Of a stretch of DNA of 64,000 bases, positions 38,501-53,000 are shown one piece after another (the first letter of the stretch is position 1; each line of letters opens with the position of its first letter). This DNA comes from Gordionus sp. m RMFG-2023. Its lineage: Eukaryota > Nematomorpha > Gordioida > Chordodea > Parachordodidae. The notes under the pieces are model-generated. The model ran no database searches. It was not told the origin of the DNA and was given only the letters and a program-made list of their open reading frames with translations. The stretch is from NCBI RefSeq assembly GCF_954871325.1, contig NC_088777.1:38727366-38791365 (forward strand). Reading direction: 5' to 3'. The position numbers and the translations under genes are program-made.

Positions 38501-40640
38501 CTTAAATTATTTTTCATTTAATGTTTATATGAGTAAGTTTACACAAAATGAGTCTAAAAAATAAAATATTTTTAAAGTCCCAAAAATCTAAAAAATTTTG
38601 ATTAAACTGAGAATTGACATCATAACTCAAAAAATAATGACGGAAACTTAAATTTTTTTTCATTTTATGTTTTAAATGATTAGGTTTACACAAAAGTAGT
38701 CAAAAAAATAAAATATTTTTATAATCCCAAAAATCTAAAAAATTTTGACTAAACTGAGAATTGACATCATAACTCAAAAAATAATGACATTTTTTTTTCA
38801 TTTTAGGTTTATATGAGTGTTTACACAAAATGAGTAAAAATATAAAATATTTTTAAAATCCCAAAAATCTAAAAAATTTTGACTAAAGAATTGACATCAT
38901 ACCTCAAAAGATAATGACGGAAACTTAAATTTTATTTCATTTTATGTTTATATGAGTAGGTTTACACAAAATGAGTCAAAAAATAAAATATTTTTATAAT
39001 CCCAAAAATCTAAAAATTTTTGACTAAACTGAGAATTGACATCATAACTCAAAAAATAATGACATTTTTTTTTCATTTTAGGTTTATATGAGTGTGTTTA
39101 CACAAAATGAATAAAAATATAAAAAATTTTTAAAATACCAAAAATCTAAAAATTTTTGACTAAACTGAGAATTGACATCATACCTCAAAAGATAATGACG
39201 GAAACTTAAATTTTATTTCATTTTATGTTTATATGAGTGTGTTTACACAAAATGAGTAAAAATATAAAATATTTTTAAAATCCCAAAAATCTAAAAAATT
39301 TTGACTAAACTGAGAATTGACATCATACCTCAAAAGATAATGACGGAAACTTAAATTTTATTTCATTTTATGTTTATATGAGTAGGTTTACACAAAATGA
39401 GTCAAAAAATAAAATATTTTTAAAATCTCAAAAATCTAAAATTTTTTGACTAAACTGAGAATTGACATCATAACTCAAAAAATAATGACGGAAATTTAAA
39501 TTTTTTTTCATTTTATGTTTATATGAGTAGTTTACACAAAATGAGTCAAAAAATATAAATATATTTAAAATCCCAAAAATATAAAAAATTTCGACAACTG
39601 AGAATTGAAGACGGAAACTTAATTTTTTTTTTCATTTTATGTTTATATGAGTAGGTTTACACAGAGTCATAAAAATAAAATATTTTTAAAATCCCAAAAA
39701 TCTAATATTTTTGACTAAACTGAGAATTAACATCATAACTCAAAAAATAATAACGGAAACTTAAATTTTTTTTCATTTTATGTTTATATGAGTAAGTTTA
39801 CACAAAATGAGTCAAAAAATATAAATATATTTAAAATCCCAAAAATCTAAAAAATTTTGACAACTGAGAATTGACATCATAACTCAAAAGATAATGACGG
39901 AAACTTAATTTTTTTTTCATTTTATGTTTATATGAGTAGGTTTACACAGAGTCATAAAAATAAAATATTTTTAAAATCCTAAAAATCTAAAATTTTTTGA
40001 CTAAACTGAGAATTGACATCATAACTCAAAAAATAATGACGGAAACTTAATTTTTTTCATTTCATGTTTATTTGAGTAAGTTTACAAAAAATGAGTCAAA
40101 AAAATAAAATATTTTTAAAATCCCAAAAATCTAAAATTTTTTGACTAAACTGAGAATTGACATCATACCTCAAAAAATAATGACGGAAACTTAAATTTTT
40201 TCCATTTTATGTTTAAATGAGTAGGTTTACACAAAATTAGTTAAAAAAATAAAATATTTTTAAAATCCCAAGAAACTAAAAAATACTGACTAAACTGAGA
40301 ATTCACATCATAACTCAAAAAATAATTACGGAAACTTAATTTTTTCATTTTATATTTATATGAGTAAGTTTACACAAAATGAGTCTAAAAAATAAAATGT
40401 TTTTAAAGTCTCAAAAATCTAAAATTTTTTGACTAAACAGAGAATTGACATCATAACTCAAAAAATAATGACCGAAACTTAATTTTTTTTTCATTTGATG
40501 TTTATATAAGTAAGTTTACACAAAATGAGTCAAAAAAATTTTTTAAATCCCCAAAATCTAAAAAATTGACTTAATTGAGAATTGACATAATAACTCCAAA
40601 ATAATGATGGAAACTTAAAAATTTTTTTCATTTTATGATT
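29510..40640 (+). repeat. 11.1-kb array of ~146-bp satellite with higher-order repeats
   Basis: About 76 tandem monomers of roughly 140-147 bp: ACGGAAACTTAAATTTTTTT, TATGAGTAAGTTTACACAAA, ATCCCAAAAATCTAAAAAAT, CTGAGAATTGACATCATAAC. Monomer variants recur in fixed order: for example the CAAAATATAATGACGG type appears near 29515, 30360, 31217 and 32067, giving a ~850-bp higher-order unit of about six monomers. A block at 33830-35480 recurs at about 37825-39480, offset by ~3,992 bp. The last 1 kb before the terminal repeat is more diverged. No gene lies within. Confidence 0.92.
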
Positions 40641-40994
40641 ATATAGCTTGTACCAAATAAATTAATCCAAAGTAAAGAAATATGCTCCTATAATTCATAT
40701 TTTTTTTTAATTAAAATTTTTAGTCTGTTACGTCATCTAACGGAAATATATTTATGAATTTTTAAATTTATTATGGGTGTTATATTTTCTATGTAACATC
40801 TGTTCTATACATATTTTTAATTAATGAACTACTCTTTCTTCCATATTCTATTTTATTAGATAATTTTAATTTTGGATAAATTTTACATAATACAAATACA
40901 TTATTTATATTTTTAAAATATAATTGATAGTCCATAAATATATTTATACCTGTTTATTCTATTTACCTGTCCATTCGCAGTTTAGTTACACCCA
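40640..40994 (-). repeat. Right terminal inverted repeat of the satellite element
   Basis: Inverted counterpart of 26865-27240, ending TTTAGTTACACCCA next to the TCAATCAC duplication. It lies 43 bases from the NPRL3 start codon, so it forms the immediate upstream region of that gene. Confidence 0.8.
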
Positions 40995-41037
40995 TCAATC
41001 ACTTTATTTTTGGGGATGATTTCTGAGCAAGTGAAAT

Positions 41038-44000
41038 ATGAACGAAGATGAATTAATAGGAATATTTTTTGCAGTATCGGGTAGTAGGGGTGATAGAATT
41101 TTATTTAAATACCCATATTTCTCACTGAACAATTGTATTATTTGCGCATTTTATTATATAATTTATGATAATAAGATTACTATGACGATATAGACAATGA
41201 TTACCATGCTATTGAATATGAAGAAATTAGTTCAATTATATTAAAATCAAGGTGGATTTACATTTAAATTTATTTAATTTCTATATATAATATAGATATC
41301 GCCGATTGCATGATTACAATTCTTCTAAAACTAATCATAAGTAGATGTTAATGAGTTTTTCATAATAACTTTTTAAAGATTTATTGATCTCCTGCTTGCA
41401 ACTTTTTTGTGTGTGAAGTCAGAATCATATTTTAAACTATTTGAAGTTAAGATTGATGATGTAAATTATGTTGGGTATCCATTCTTGCTGAAAATTGAAA
41501 TGCCTGAAAACAAAATCCAATCCTTTAATATAGTTTTTGCATTTAAAGTTATTATATACAAATATTACTATCTTAAAAATATAATTAAGACATTTGAAAA
41601 TACGAAGAAAACATTTTTAAGTAATAATTATCAAATGATAAGTAAAAACTTGGCTATAATCTTGCAAAATAAACAATTTGAAAATGAATATCTGACAAAT
41701 AATATTAGAAAGATGTTTCATATAATTGATGAATATTCTGTTATCAAGGATTGTAACTCTTTTATAGATTTATAATAATAAAAATTTAAAATATAGGTGA
41801 AAAATTAGAAAACATAAATCCTTATAAAATTATGCTTGATCAAAATGTTAATATATGCATTGTTATTAAGGACATTTATGAAAATCTATGTAAAGACAAG
41901 TGTTTTAATATTAAGATTGAAAACACTTTTTTTAATTTATATATTCCACTCAATATCAAACTTGCAAACAGTTATGATACTGCTCAATTACCCTGTGATG
42001 TAAATTATAAATAAATTCTGTTACTAATTATATTTTTTTAGAATTTAATAAAACCCTTTCATTCCATTTTACTCAATGATAATATTTCAACAAAGAAACT
42101 CTTATATCAAAATATGTCTTTAAATTTTCTTAATTTATGTGTTCCAACCAAGAGTTTATACAAAATTTCTATAGAAGCAAATATATCATTAAATTATGTA
42201 TTATAATGTTATATATTTTCAATTCATAAGAACTGTAATGCTCACATTATTATATTGGATACTGTGATTTTAGCTCCTTTAAGATTTTTTTTTTTAATTA
42301 AAAAATTTTATATAATGATATTTTATATATTTGATTATAACAATATATGATTGGGCAGACTTATATTTATCCTGATCCTGAACAAGACATGATCTGGTTC
42401 AATTTATGCTACCCTTAACATCTTGGAGCATATTTGGTATAGTTTTATCTTTCAAAAAAATTTAAATAATTTTTTCATAATGATAAAAAAAATTATAACA
42501 AGTTATTTGAAAGAAATTATATTGAAAAATTAAATAGGCCTAAAAATAATGATTAATAATGAATATATTTTTATATTTTTGAACACTTTTAAATGAGAAA
42601 AATATATTAAAATGATCTTATAAAATAAGATGAAAACTATCAATAAAAACCTTTACAATCCCGACTCAATAATTTCCATAGCAAGAGACTTCGAATTTCC
42701 AGACTCAAATGGCTTAGCAGTTAATGATCTGTGAGATATAATACATAAATATAGCTAGCTTTTTGATTTGAGCTTACTTCAAATAGAGGATGTCTAAAGA
42801 TATTTAAATGATATGATTACATGAAATAGTTTCAAAAAAAATGACATGCCTCTTCTGAAATATGATTTAAATGGATTTTTGCAATTAAAATTTAAGTTTC
42901 CTTGGCAACATATTGGCAAAAATTACATTTGATAGAATATTCCCTAGGTTAAAAAATAATTTGAAATTATGATTGCATCATTATATAATATATTCTGAGA
43001 AGAACATTTTTAATAACATAACAGAAGTAAAAAAGAAACTGGGTACTTAAGTAAATTGGATTTAAGATCAATGAACAATCAGCAACGATTTAAAATTGAT
43101 ATAAATTTCAGGACAGTTTGAATTAAGTAATAAGCATAAGCCGAAACTAGTTTTGTTAAACCGTTTGTTTTCAGACTATTTTTAAAAACGCCTCAATATT
43201 TTGGCCAAAATAATGCCTAAGCCCCTAGATGTCTAGACTTATGTGCCATATATGGGCAAAATTTTCAGGCTTGCGTAATATTATTCTGGATTTAATATTG
43301 AGTTAGCCGTTTTTGAAAATCGACTCAAATCGAGCTGTTTAACAACACTAGCCTAAACCTTACATTTTGAATGCTTAAGGACCATTTTGATAATGGGGCA
43401 GGTTTAAGGGAATTCATTCAAACGATTTCAGGATGTCATCTCTTTATATATTGTTAAATATCAATATGTCCTCGACCAAGTACTGAACCGATCAATTCAT
43501 ATAACGACATGAAGCAAATTACATCTTCCGGCAAGATCGATATCTATTTACAATCCATACTGAAATAATCATAATATCAGTTTGCAACTATTTTCCAAAT
43601 ATCAATCTTATTAAAAATATTTGAGGTTTACTCAATCGAGAGTTTAGAGCAGCGATATTGAAAAAGGATTATTTAAAAAATAAATTAGGGTTTACGAAAA
43701 TCCTAACTTTTTACTCTATTTGATAATTGTATTAAGTCAATAATTCCTTATTGTACGAATAATAAAAACATAATTCCTTATTTGTACGAATAATAAAAAC
43801 ATTCGATTCTTCGAATATTTGATTTGTAATGTGATTTCTTTAAAAATATTTTAAAGATTGCAAAATATATCATAAATAAAGTTAAAAAATTAATAATTGT
43901 TAAATTCTCACTACTAATTTCGAATATCTATAAATGATTTCGAATATTTACAAATAATATCGAAAATGTGATTTTCATTGTTTACCGATAATTTTGAAAA

Positions 44001-47000
44001 TTTACGAATTATTAAAATAATGACTTATTTTTAAATAATGATAATGCTATTATTTACATTATTCAGATTATCCTTTTAATTTTGCCAAATAAGCCTTCGT
44101 TTGATGACATCTGTTTTCCTGTTAGCAATATTTAAATTTATTGAAATTTTTTTTACCATAAATATATTTTAATATTTACCCATTTATATAACCTTATCTT
44201 AATATATGAATCTGAGTATATAATTTATAATCATAAAAATTTAATGTTTGATTATTTTAATTTAATTAATTTGTTTTTTATATAAACTGGAATTAATATT
44301 TACAATTATAAACTGCTTCTTATTAATCTTAGTATAAGCAATTGAATCAATACCCACTAAAACATGAATAATTATAGTATGGAGATTTTTTTATCTCCTT
44401 AAATTTTAAACAAAATAAAAAAATTTATTATTACATGGAAACATTTATAATAATAAAATAATGTTTTATTATAAAAATACAGAGTTTTTAAAGTATCCAG
44501 ATACAAGTATCTAGATATAAAAATGTTTTATCTGTATCTAGATATATTTTTGGTTAAAGTATCTGTATCTAGATATTATTTTAGACGCATCTATATCTGT
44601 TTTTAGATACTTTTAAAGATACATTTTGATATACTTTTATTTATCGTTTTTTATATTATAAACAAAAATACTTGAATGCAAAATTTATTTTATTTCATAT
44701 GAGCATATAATTTAAATATATATATTAAAAAATATTTAGATTACTCTAATAAAAAATTATGTATATATAAAATATTAAAATATATAAAAAAATAGATATA
44801 TATTCTAAATATTATGTCAGAGTTTATCGATAAACCAGACAAATTTTGATATTACAATGCAACTCAAGAAATCTGCCATTTTAATTTTCAATGGAATTAG
44901 TTAATTTTATTTTATTATACTAATTTTAAAAATTTATTTTAGATTAATATTAATAGTGATGAAGAGGAAGAGGAAGAAGTAATGATCAATAAAGCATCAA
45001 CAAGTTCAGACATTGTTTTCAGGGCCAATTTATAGAGCATATTTTAAAATAATATCTCAAAATATAAAAAACAAATCTCTGATAGTAAAATGTTCGCCAT
45101 ATCTATAAAAAAATACGAAAATTTCAGTTAGCATTACCTCAACTTGCAACATTGTAAAACATTTAAGGGTATAGATACTAAATAAAATGTTTAAAATTGT
45201 AATTTTCAATTTTAAGAGAAAAAATCAAACACTGTTAATGAAAATACAATTAATAGAAAGATTAGATGATGAATTATCAATATCTTCAACTGATAACAAA
45301 TAACCTGCAAAAAAAAAACAATTAATTTAATATTTTTCAGTACCCCGTAGCAGCAGATATGATTGTTAATAATGATTTAAATTTTGATACTCAACAAATT
45401 TTAAAAAATTTTTTCGAAACTGAATTCCCAGATTTTATATTTTTAAAGAATATCCTGATATAAAATTGTTATTCATATAATATAACACCACAATCCTATC
45501 AAGTGCCCCAGTAGAAAGGCTTTTTAGTATAGCTAAAAATGTCTTTACGGATTAACGAGGATGCCTTAAGAATCAAAATTCTGAAAATATTTTATTACTG
45601 AAATCTAATAATTTTTTATAATCATTTAATCATATATTTTTATATATTATATTAAAATCAAAAAATCATTATTTTAATTTTGATAAATATTATGATATCT
45701 AATCAATAACGTTTTTATCTCATTTCATACATTTTCACAATAGAATCCTAATTTAGGTTTATGCAATTATATAAGAGTATTAAAAAATTGTATCTGTATC
45801 TAGATACATTTTAAAATTGTATCTGTAACAAGATAACTTTTTAGACTATGTATCTGGATCTAACTTTTTGACGATGTATCTGTATCTGTATCCAGATCCA
45901 TTTAAAAAGTATCTTTTAACTACTCTGTAAAAATATAACCTAATCATTATTTAAAATACAACTAAAAAAGATAAATGATTTAAATCGCGATTTCAAGAAA
46001 ATTATTGATTTAAATCAATTTATTATAATCATTAAAACTTTAATGGAAATCAATATCCCAGATATTAATTCAATGCCACAAAATTGATATGGTTATAAAG
46101 ACTAAGGGTGCTGTAGCAAAATTTTAAATAGCGATGCTAAGATAATGATATAGCATAGTATAGCATAAGTCTGTCAGTTATATATTTTAAATCATATATT
46201 TTAAATAATATTTGAGTGTTTATGATTATTTCTTAAATTGGAAATTTATTTTAGCCAAAAAGTGAAAGCAGGTCAATATTGATGTATCGGGGCCGGCCCA
46301 AACAAATTTAAGAACATATATTTTAGATGCTCGTTGGGCCAAGCCTTGTTTTCAATATTTCCATAAATTTAAGCTTGGCATTGACACCAAAAAAATAAAA
46401 AGTTAAAAGAACTATTTTTTTGCCATTGATAGATTTTAGATGTGATTAAACAATTGGTTCATTTGGGTCAATGTAGAATTATATATCCATTGTGTGAAAC
46501 TAATATTTACGTTATAACTCCACAAATTACCGAAATATTGTAATTTTATTGGCAATTTTTTTAAATTTTAATTCTTATATATTGTTTGTTTAAAGGAATG
46601 CATCTCTAATCGAAAAGTTTAACAAACAAATAGACAGCAATACCAATCTTGTTCATATTTTAGAAATATTTTCACATCCCTTTACTCTGATTTATCATTA
46701 TAATATTGCACACAGTAAAAATTTGTTGGCCAAATTTACTCAGGTATAATTAATAAAAATAAATTTGTAAAAAAATATTGAATAATAGAATTTTTTTTAT
46801 ATTTTAAATAGATATGATTCTTAACCTCTAAAGTGGTAAAGTGGGGTTCATATCGAATGCGAATAATAAGAATTTTTCAATTTTCGATAATCATATATTT
46901 AAGTATAAGCAAATAAATATTCATATAGATTTTTTTTGAATTTAAGTCACTGTGATAAAATATCTTAATTTTTCGCATTTGCTTACTTTACAGTATTGAT

Positions 47001-50000
47001 TTTTTTTATTGCCATTAAGCCTAAAACTTCATAAGAAAAATTATAACAAATCTAAGTGGTAGGTTTATGCTGTCAAAAGGAGAGGAATCGTTTATTCTAT
47101 AATACAAATGATTATCAAAAATTCGGTGGCCCAAAAATTTTGAAAATTGTTTCAACGGGAAATTGGAAATATGAGCAGTAAATGAATATTAAAGGCTTTA
47201 TTATATGATTTTCCAAATGATTAATTGATATAATTTAAATTTATTTTTTAAAGATCGGTCCAATTTTAACACGAACTTGTTTTTATTTTCTTTAAATTCA
47301 AGCCCTTTCATATAATTAAAATCATACAATTTTATGGCCTTATTGCAACTATACTTTGGGTCCTCAGAAGATCATTAATATGAGATTACACATGCGTCTC
47401 TCCATTCCCCTTTAAATATCAACATCAATCCGCTACTTAAGCAGAAACCAGGATATAATACAAAAATCTCAACCTTTATTCCAATAGTCTCTTCCACAAC
47501 GATTTTTCGCCATTAACCTAAACTTTATAAAAAATCTTGGCAGAAAAATTTGACATACCTATAAAATGACAAAGAATATTTATATATTAGTCAAAAAAAC
47601 AAAAATAGAAATCTTTAAATATAATGCTTACTTTTTGGGAACACAATTATGTAATTGTATTTATTTTTATAATACTTTAGTTTTATAGTGTTTTAATATT
47701 CTAGTGTTATAATATTATGATAGGAATTTTTAATAAATAAATTAAAATTAGTTTAAAAAAAATTTAAATAACGTTATTTTATCTCATAATATTTTTAAAG
47801 AATACATCCTTATTATGATTAATTATATGATTTATAATGTCAATAAATCATTTTTTATAAATAAATTAACCCTTCTTAAAATCGCACTTTTTTCATTCCA
47901 TGCATAAACATTTTTTTAAAAAAAGGCTTGCTCATACAAATAAAATACATAAGAATTTTGTAAAAATTTTTAAGTCATTTCCTAAGCATCGAATCTTAAA
48001 ATATTTGTATTCATCTAGCAGTTCTACCAGGAGGGAGGGGCTTTAAGACACAAGTTCATTGGAAGAAGTAGGGAGTAGTAATGGCGTTATCATCATTCGG
48101 ATAAAATGGGTTGGCTAAACATGTATGTTATTATCAGGGGGGGGGGGGGAGTATGCAAATTTTTTTTAAATTTCTTTTTTGTTGATATATAATTTGAATT
48201 TGTTTGGAGGGGGTGTGGGTAATATCGTTATTAACTTTCCGAATTTTCGACCCTTTCTATTGTAGTCACCTCCAAGACATTCTAATATTATTATCACAAC
48301 AATTCTCTTAAGTTTCCTTCATCCAACAGTTTATCAAAATGTCATCTTTTCCAAATTAGGCACTTCAAATAAGCATTCTCTTTTTTTTATCCATTATCGT
48401 TATTCGTTGAATGCGTCTTTTCTTTAGATTTGGCAAACCTCAATATCAATTTGCACATTGATTGATGGATTGGAACAAAATAATTGATTCACAAAAAGAA
48501 AAAAAGATCATTAAATAAATTTAAAAAAAAAGAAAAATATAAATTTTTATATTCTAATTAACATTTCCCTCTTTTTTTAAATCTCTTTTTTCCTCAGTTT
48601 CTTCCAGTCATTCGTCTCTCAATTTCTCCATTAGTCACTTGTTCAGATTGTTTGTTTGACCATTTGATTCTTGATTATCGAACATCTTTTATGAAACATC
48701 GTTGGTTGAACATCATTGTTGAAACGTCGTTGGTTGAACATTGCTAGTAGATTTGCTGTTCGTATTGACCATCCCATTTCTCTTTTAAAATTTTATATAT
48801 ATTTTTTTTTACAAAATTTTTATTTATTTATAACAATCATTTTCTATGTCGTAGGTCATATTCTCGCTTTTGAACTTGACTTTGTATTTTCGAATTTTGT
48901 TGAACTTGAACTTGTTCACTTCTTCCCCCTCTTAAAATTTTTTCAGTATTATCTATCGATGCTCTCTTCTTTATTTGATCCAAATGTCTCCTAATTATAT
49001 GATGTCCATTGTCTATTCTGTACGTTACGTTTCCTTCTTTTTGTATTACCATTCCTTTGTCCCAAATATTTTCTTTAAACGTTTTCTACCAAATTTTCTC
49101 TCCTACATCTATATCTCTATTGACCGATATTTTCCTCTTTAATATATTTTCTTTTTCTTCCATTGGTTTGATTAAATCCCATTTAGTCCTCATTGTTATT
49201 GAAAAATCAATTTGCTAGGTATCTTGTATCATTAGGCGTGTTTCTATAATTGAACAAAAATTTTTCCATCGCAATGTCCACATCTATTTTCTTGTTTTTT
49301 TCCATGTTTCTTTTCATGCTCATTTTCATCGTTCTTATCAAGCGTTCACATTGCCCATTTGATTGTTGGTGATGCGGTGCTGTGAGTATGTGATCTATTC
49401 CATGATCTTCACAAAATTTTTTAAATAAATGGCTGGTAAAATTAGTACCATTGTCCTTAACTATTTTGTATGGTATTCCACTAACGATTCTCATTAATTC
49501 TTTTATCGTAGATTCAGTTGTTAAGTTTTTCATCCGTGTTATTATTGGAAATTTGCTATATGCATCAATAAATACCATAAAGTTGTCATTTTCAATATTT
49601 GCGAAGTCTATATACACTCTTTCAAAAATCTTAGTTTCTTCCTCCCAGGTGTTTTGTATGTTATGTGGGTTATCCGCCTATTTATTGCATGTATCACAAT
49701 TTTTCACCTCTTGATCTATTTCTGTGTTAATACCAGGCCACAACAAGTAATCTCTTGCTAACAATTTCGTTTTGCCTGCTCCTAGATGTCCCCTGTGTAA
49801 TTCACGTAAGATCTCCTTTCTCATGTTCATAGGTATTATTATTCTGTTCTCCTTAAAAAGACAATCTTTCACCAAGCTCAATTCTATCTCCATATTTTTG
49901 TATGTTTTATTTTTAATCGGATTGTCTTTCCTAATATCATCAATTATTTCCATTAATTCTTCATTCCATATTTGTTTCTTTAACTATTCTATTGAAGTTT

Positions 50001-53000
50001 ATTGGGATGTCCCATAATTTGTCATCAATTTTTTTATCTTCTATATTCTTTATCGCATTTTCAATATTTGTTAATGGCAATCTTGATAAACAATCTGGCA
50101 CCAAGTTCTGTTTCCCCGGTCTATGTATTATTGTGTAATCATAAGCTCCCATTGCTAAATTCCACTTTTGTAAACGCATTGATATTGAAGTATTCTCTTT
50201 GAGTGTATTTGAAAACAAATATATTAGCGGTTTGTGATCTGTTATTATCGTAAATTTTGTCCCAATTAAATGTTCTTGAAATTTTTTCACAGCATATATT
50301 ATAGATAGAGCCTCTATTTCAATATTCGTATAATTTGTTTCGGCTTTTAATAAAGTTCTCGACGCAAATGCTATAGGTTTTTCTTTACCATCACCTTCAA
50401 TGTGAAATAATACTGCACCTAATCCTTTTTTCGAAGCGTTAGTAGCAATTCCTATAGGCAATTCAGGATTGTAAAAATTTAAAGTTGGCGGACTACTAAT
50501 CAACGTTTTCAAACCTCAAAACTCTTCTGATGTACTTCTTCCCATATCCACTTCTCTTTGTTTACAATTATGTACAGCGGGTCTGCTAAGTCTGCAAAGT
50601 TACACAAAAATCTTCTGTAATAACTGGTCATGCCTAAAAATGTTGCTAACTCCTCTTTTGTTGTTGGTTTTGGCATGTTTGTAATGGCTTTGATTTTGTC
50701 TTCATTCGGATGTATGCCTTTTTCATCTATATAATGTCCCAAAAATCTTATCTCCTTCCTCATAAACATACTCTTGTTGAAGTTTGGTGTCAATCCATTT
50801 TTGTAATTCTTTTGTTATTAAATCAAGTCTTTTATATGGAACGCGTCTTGGTGGTATAATTTTTGGATTAGCATCTTGTTTCAAATGTAATTTAACATCA
50901 CTACGATATATAGGTTTTTTATTAATTTTTTGAATTGCATTTTTTTTTTAATTTTTCTATCCTATCATTATTACTTTCCTCGATTAGATTCACAAATTTA
51001 TTAAGTATGTTTCCAAAAACTTTTATCCACGTTCTTCCCAAAAGTGCACTCTTGTCACCTTCGACTACATACGCATCTAAATTTTGAGTTTTGTCTTCAT
51101 AACTCACTTTTATATGAACGATTCCTAGCACCTTAATTCTTTTCCCATCATAGGCAGTCAGTTTCGTATCCGATTTATTTAAGACTTTGATTCATATCTT
51201 TCTAGCAATATTAATCGGCAATATCGAAAATCGTGTCCCAGTATCGATCTGCATGTCTATCGGTATATCGTTAAGGTATATCGTAACTTTGTAAGCATCA
51301 TTTGCCCTGTCATCTTCTTCCATATTATTCACATCAATGCTAAATAAACTGTGTTCCTTTTTATCATTATTTTCCTCCTTTATTTCTTCTATATCGACGG
51401 TATTTATATTATTCGAATATCTGGATAGATTATTATTATTGTCTCTATATCTATTGTAGTATGTCTGATTATTGCTACGATTATTATTGTATCTTGGTAT
51501 GTATCTTGATTCGTTTTGATGTATATAATCTCTATAATTATTTTCATTATATTTGTAATTATCATTATTAATATATCTATAGTTATTGTAGTTATTATTA
51601 TAATTATTTTTATTGTTAAATCTTATAAAATTATTATACGGTCTTGGCCCATTATACTCCCTATTATTATCATAAACTCTAGGATTATAATTATTCCGAT
51701 ATCTTGGCTCATAATTATTTGCATGTCTCGAATTAAAATTGTTTTGATATCGAGGATTAAAATTGTTTTTAAAACGAGGATTGAAATTATTCTCTTGATA
51801 ATTATTTCTTTGATAACTATCGTATCTAGGCCTCCATTGATATCTATGTACGTAATTCGTTGGTGCATCCACCCCTCTATTTCGATCATCGTATTTTATC
51901 ATTCTTCCATCGGTATCCGCCTGATTTTCTTCATTTCTATTTGTTTAATTTCGGTTGTGTCTCCTTCTATTTTTATATTATCAATTTTATTAATTATTTT
52001 GTCATAAGCTTCTTTTTCCTCAATCTCCTTTCCTATTTTTATTATCTCTATTTCACATTGAAGGTGATGGTAAAGAAAAACCTATAGCATTTGCGTCGAG
52101 AACTTTATTAAAAGCCGAAACAAATTATACGAATATTGAAATAGAGGCTCTATCTATAATATATGCTGTGAAAAAATTTCAAGAACATTTAATTGGGACA
52201 AAATTTACGACAATAACAGATCACAAACCGCTAATATATTTGTTTTCAAATACACTCAAAGAGAATACTTCAATATCAATGCGTTTACAAAAGTGGAATT
52301 TAGCAATGGGAGCTTATGATTACACAATAATACATAGACCGGGGAAACAGAACTTGGTGCCAGATTGTTTATCAAGATTGCCATTAACAAATATTGAAAA
52401 TGCGATAAAGAATATAGAAGATAAAAAAATTGATGACAAATTATGGGACATCCCAATAAACTTCAATAGAATAGTTAAAGAAACAAATATGGAATGAAGA
52501 ATTAATGGAAATAATTGATGATATTAGGAAAGACAATCCGATTAAAAATAAAACATACAAAAATATGGAGATAGAATTGAGCTTGGTGAAAGATTGTCTT
52601 TTTAAGGAGAACAGAATAATAATACCTATGAACATGAGAAAGGAGATCTTACGTGAATTACACAAGGGACATCTAGGAGCAGGCAAAACGAAATTGTTAG
52701 CAAGAGATTACTTGTGGTGGCCTGGTATAAACACAGAAATAGATCAAGAGGTGAAAAATTGTGATACATGCAATAAATAGGCGGATAACCCACATAACAT
52801 ACAAAACACATGGGAGGAAGCAACTAAGATTTTTGAAAGAGTGTATATAGACTTCGCAAATATTGAAAATGACAACTTTATGGTATTTATTGATGCATAT
52901 AGCAAATTTCCAATAATAACACGGATGAAAAACTTAACAACTGAATCTACGATAAAAGAATTAATGAGAATCGTTAGTTTATTTGGAATACCATACAAAA

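Larger units (their letters stand above)
26865..40994. mobile_element. 14.1-kb inverted-repeat element filled with 146-bp satellite
   Basis: The left end GGTATAACTAAAC and right end GTTTAGTTACACC are inverted copies. TCAATCAC flanks the element at 26857-26864 and 40995-41002 (8 bp, perfect). Each arm has the same plan: about 370 bp of terminal repeat containing (A/T)GGACAGGTAAA boxes, an array of a ~146-bp satellite, and a ~30-bp CCGTTGGGTAT minisatellite, leading to a central 1.5 kb with one short open frame. The arrays are very unequal: about 0.5 kb on the left and 11.1 kb on the right. An 8-bp duplication (8 of 9 if extended) with long terminal repeats would fit hAT, P or Mutator-like elements. 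No transposase was recognised, so the class is open and the element is probably non-autonomous. Confidence 0.75.

Noticed and set aside
29510-40640. CRISPR-like array
   Set aside because: Monomers are contiguous with no unique spacers, and the genome is eukaryotic.
42231-42353. Possible NPRL3 exon reading NCNAHIIILDTVILAPLRF after a 33-base intron
   Set aside because: It keeps phase but the exon at 46433 (ILDVIKQLVHLGQCRIIYPL) matches NPRL3 far better and joins exon 5 in phase; the 42231 frame runs into a stop.
51516-52007. 163-codon + strand frame rich in Ile
   Set aside because: Shadow of the Asn/Arg-rich gag-derived stretch of the Ty3 fossil on the other strand.
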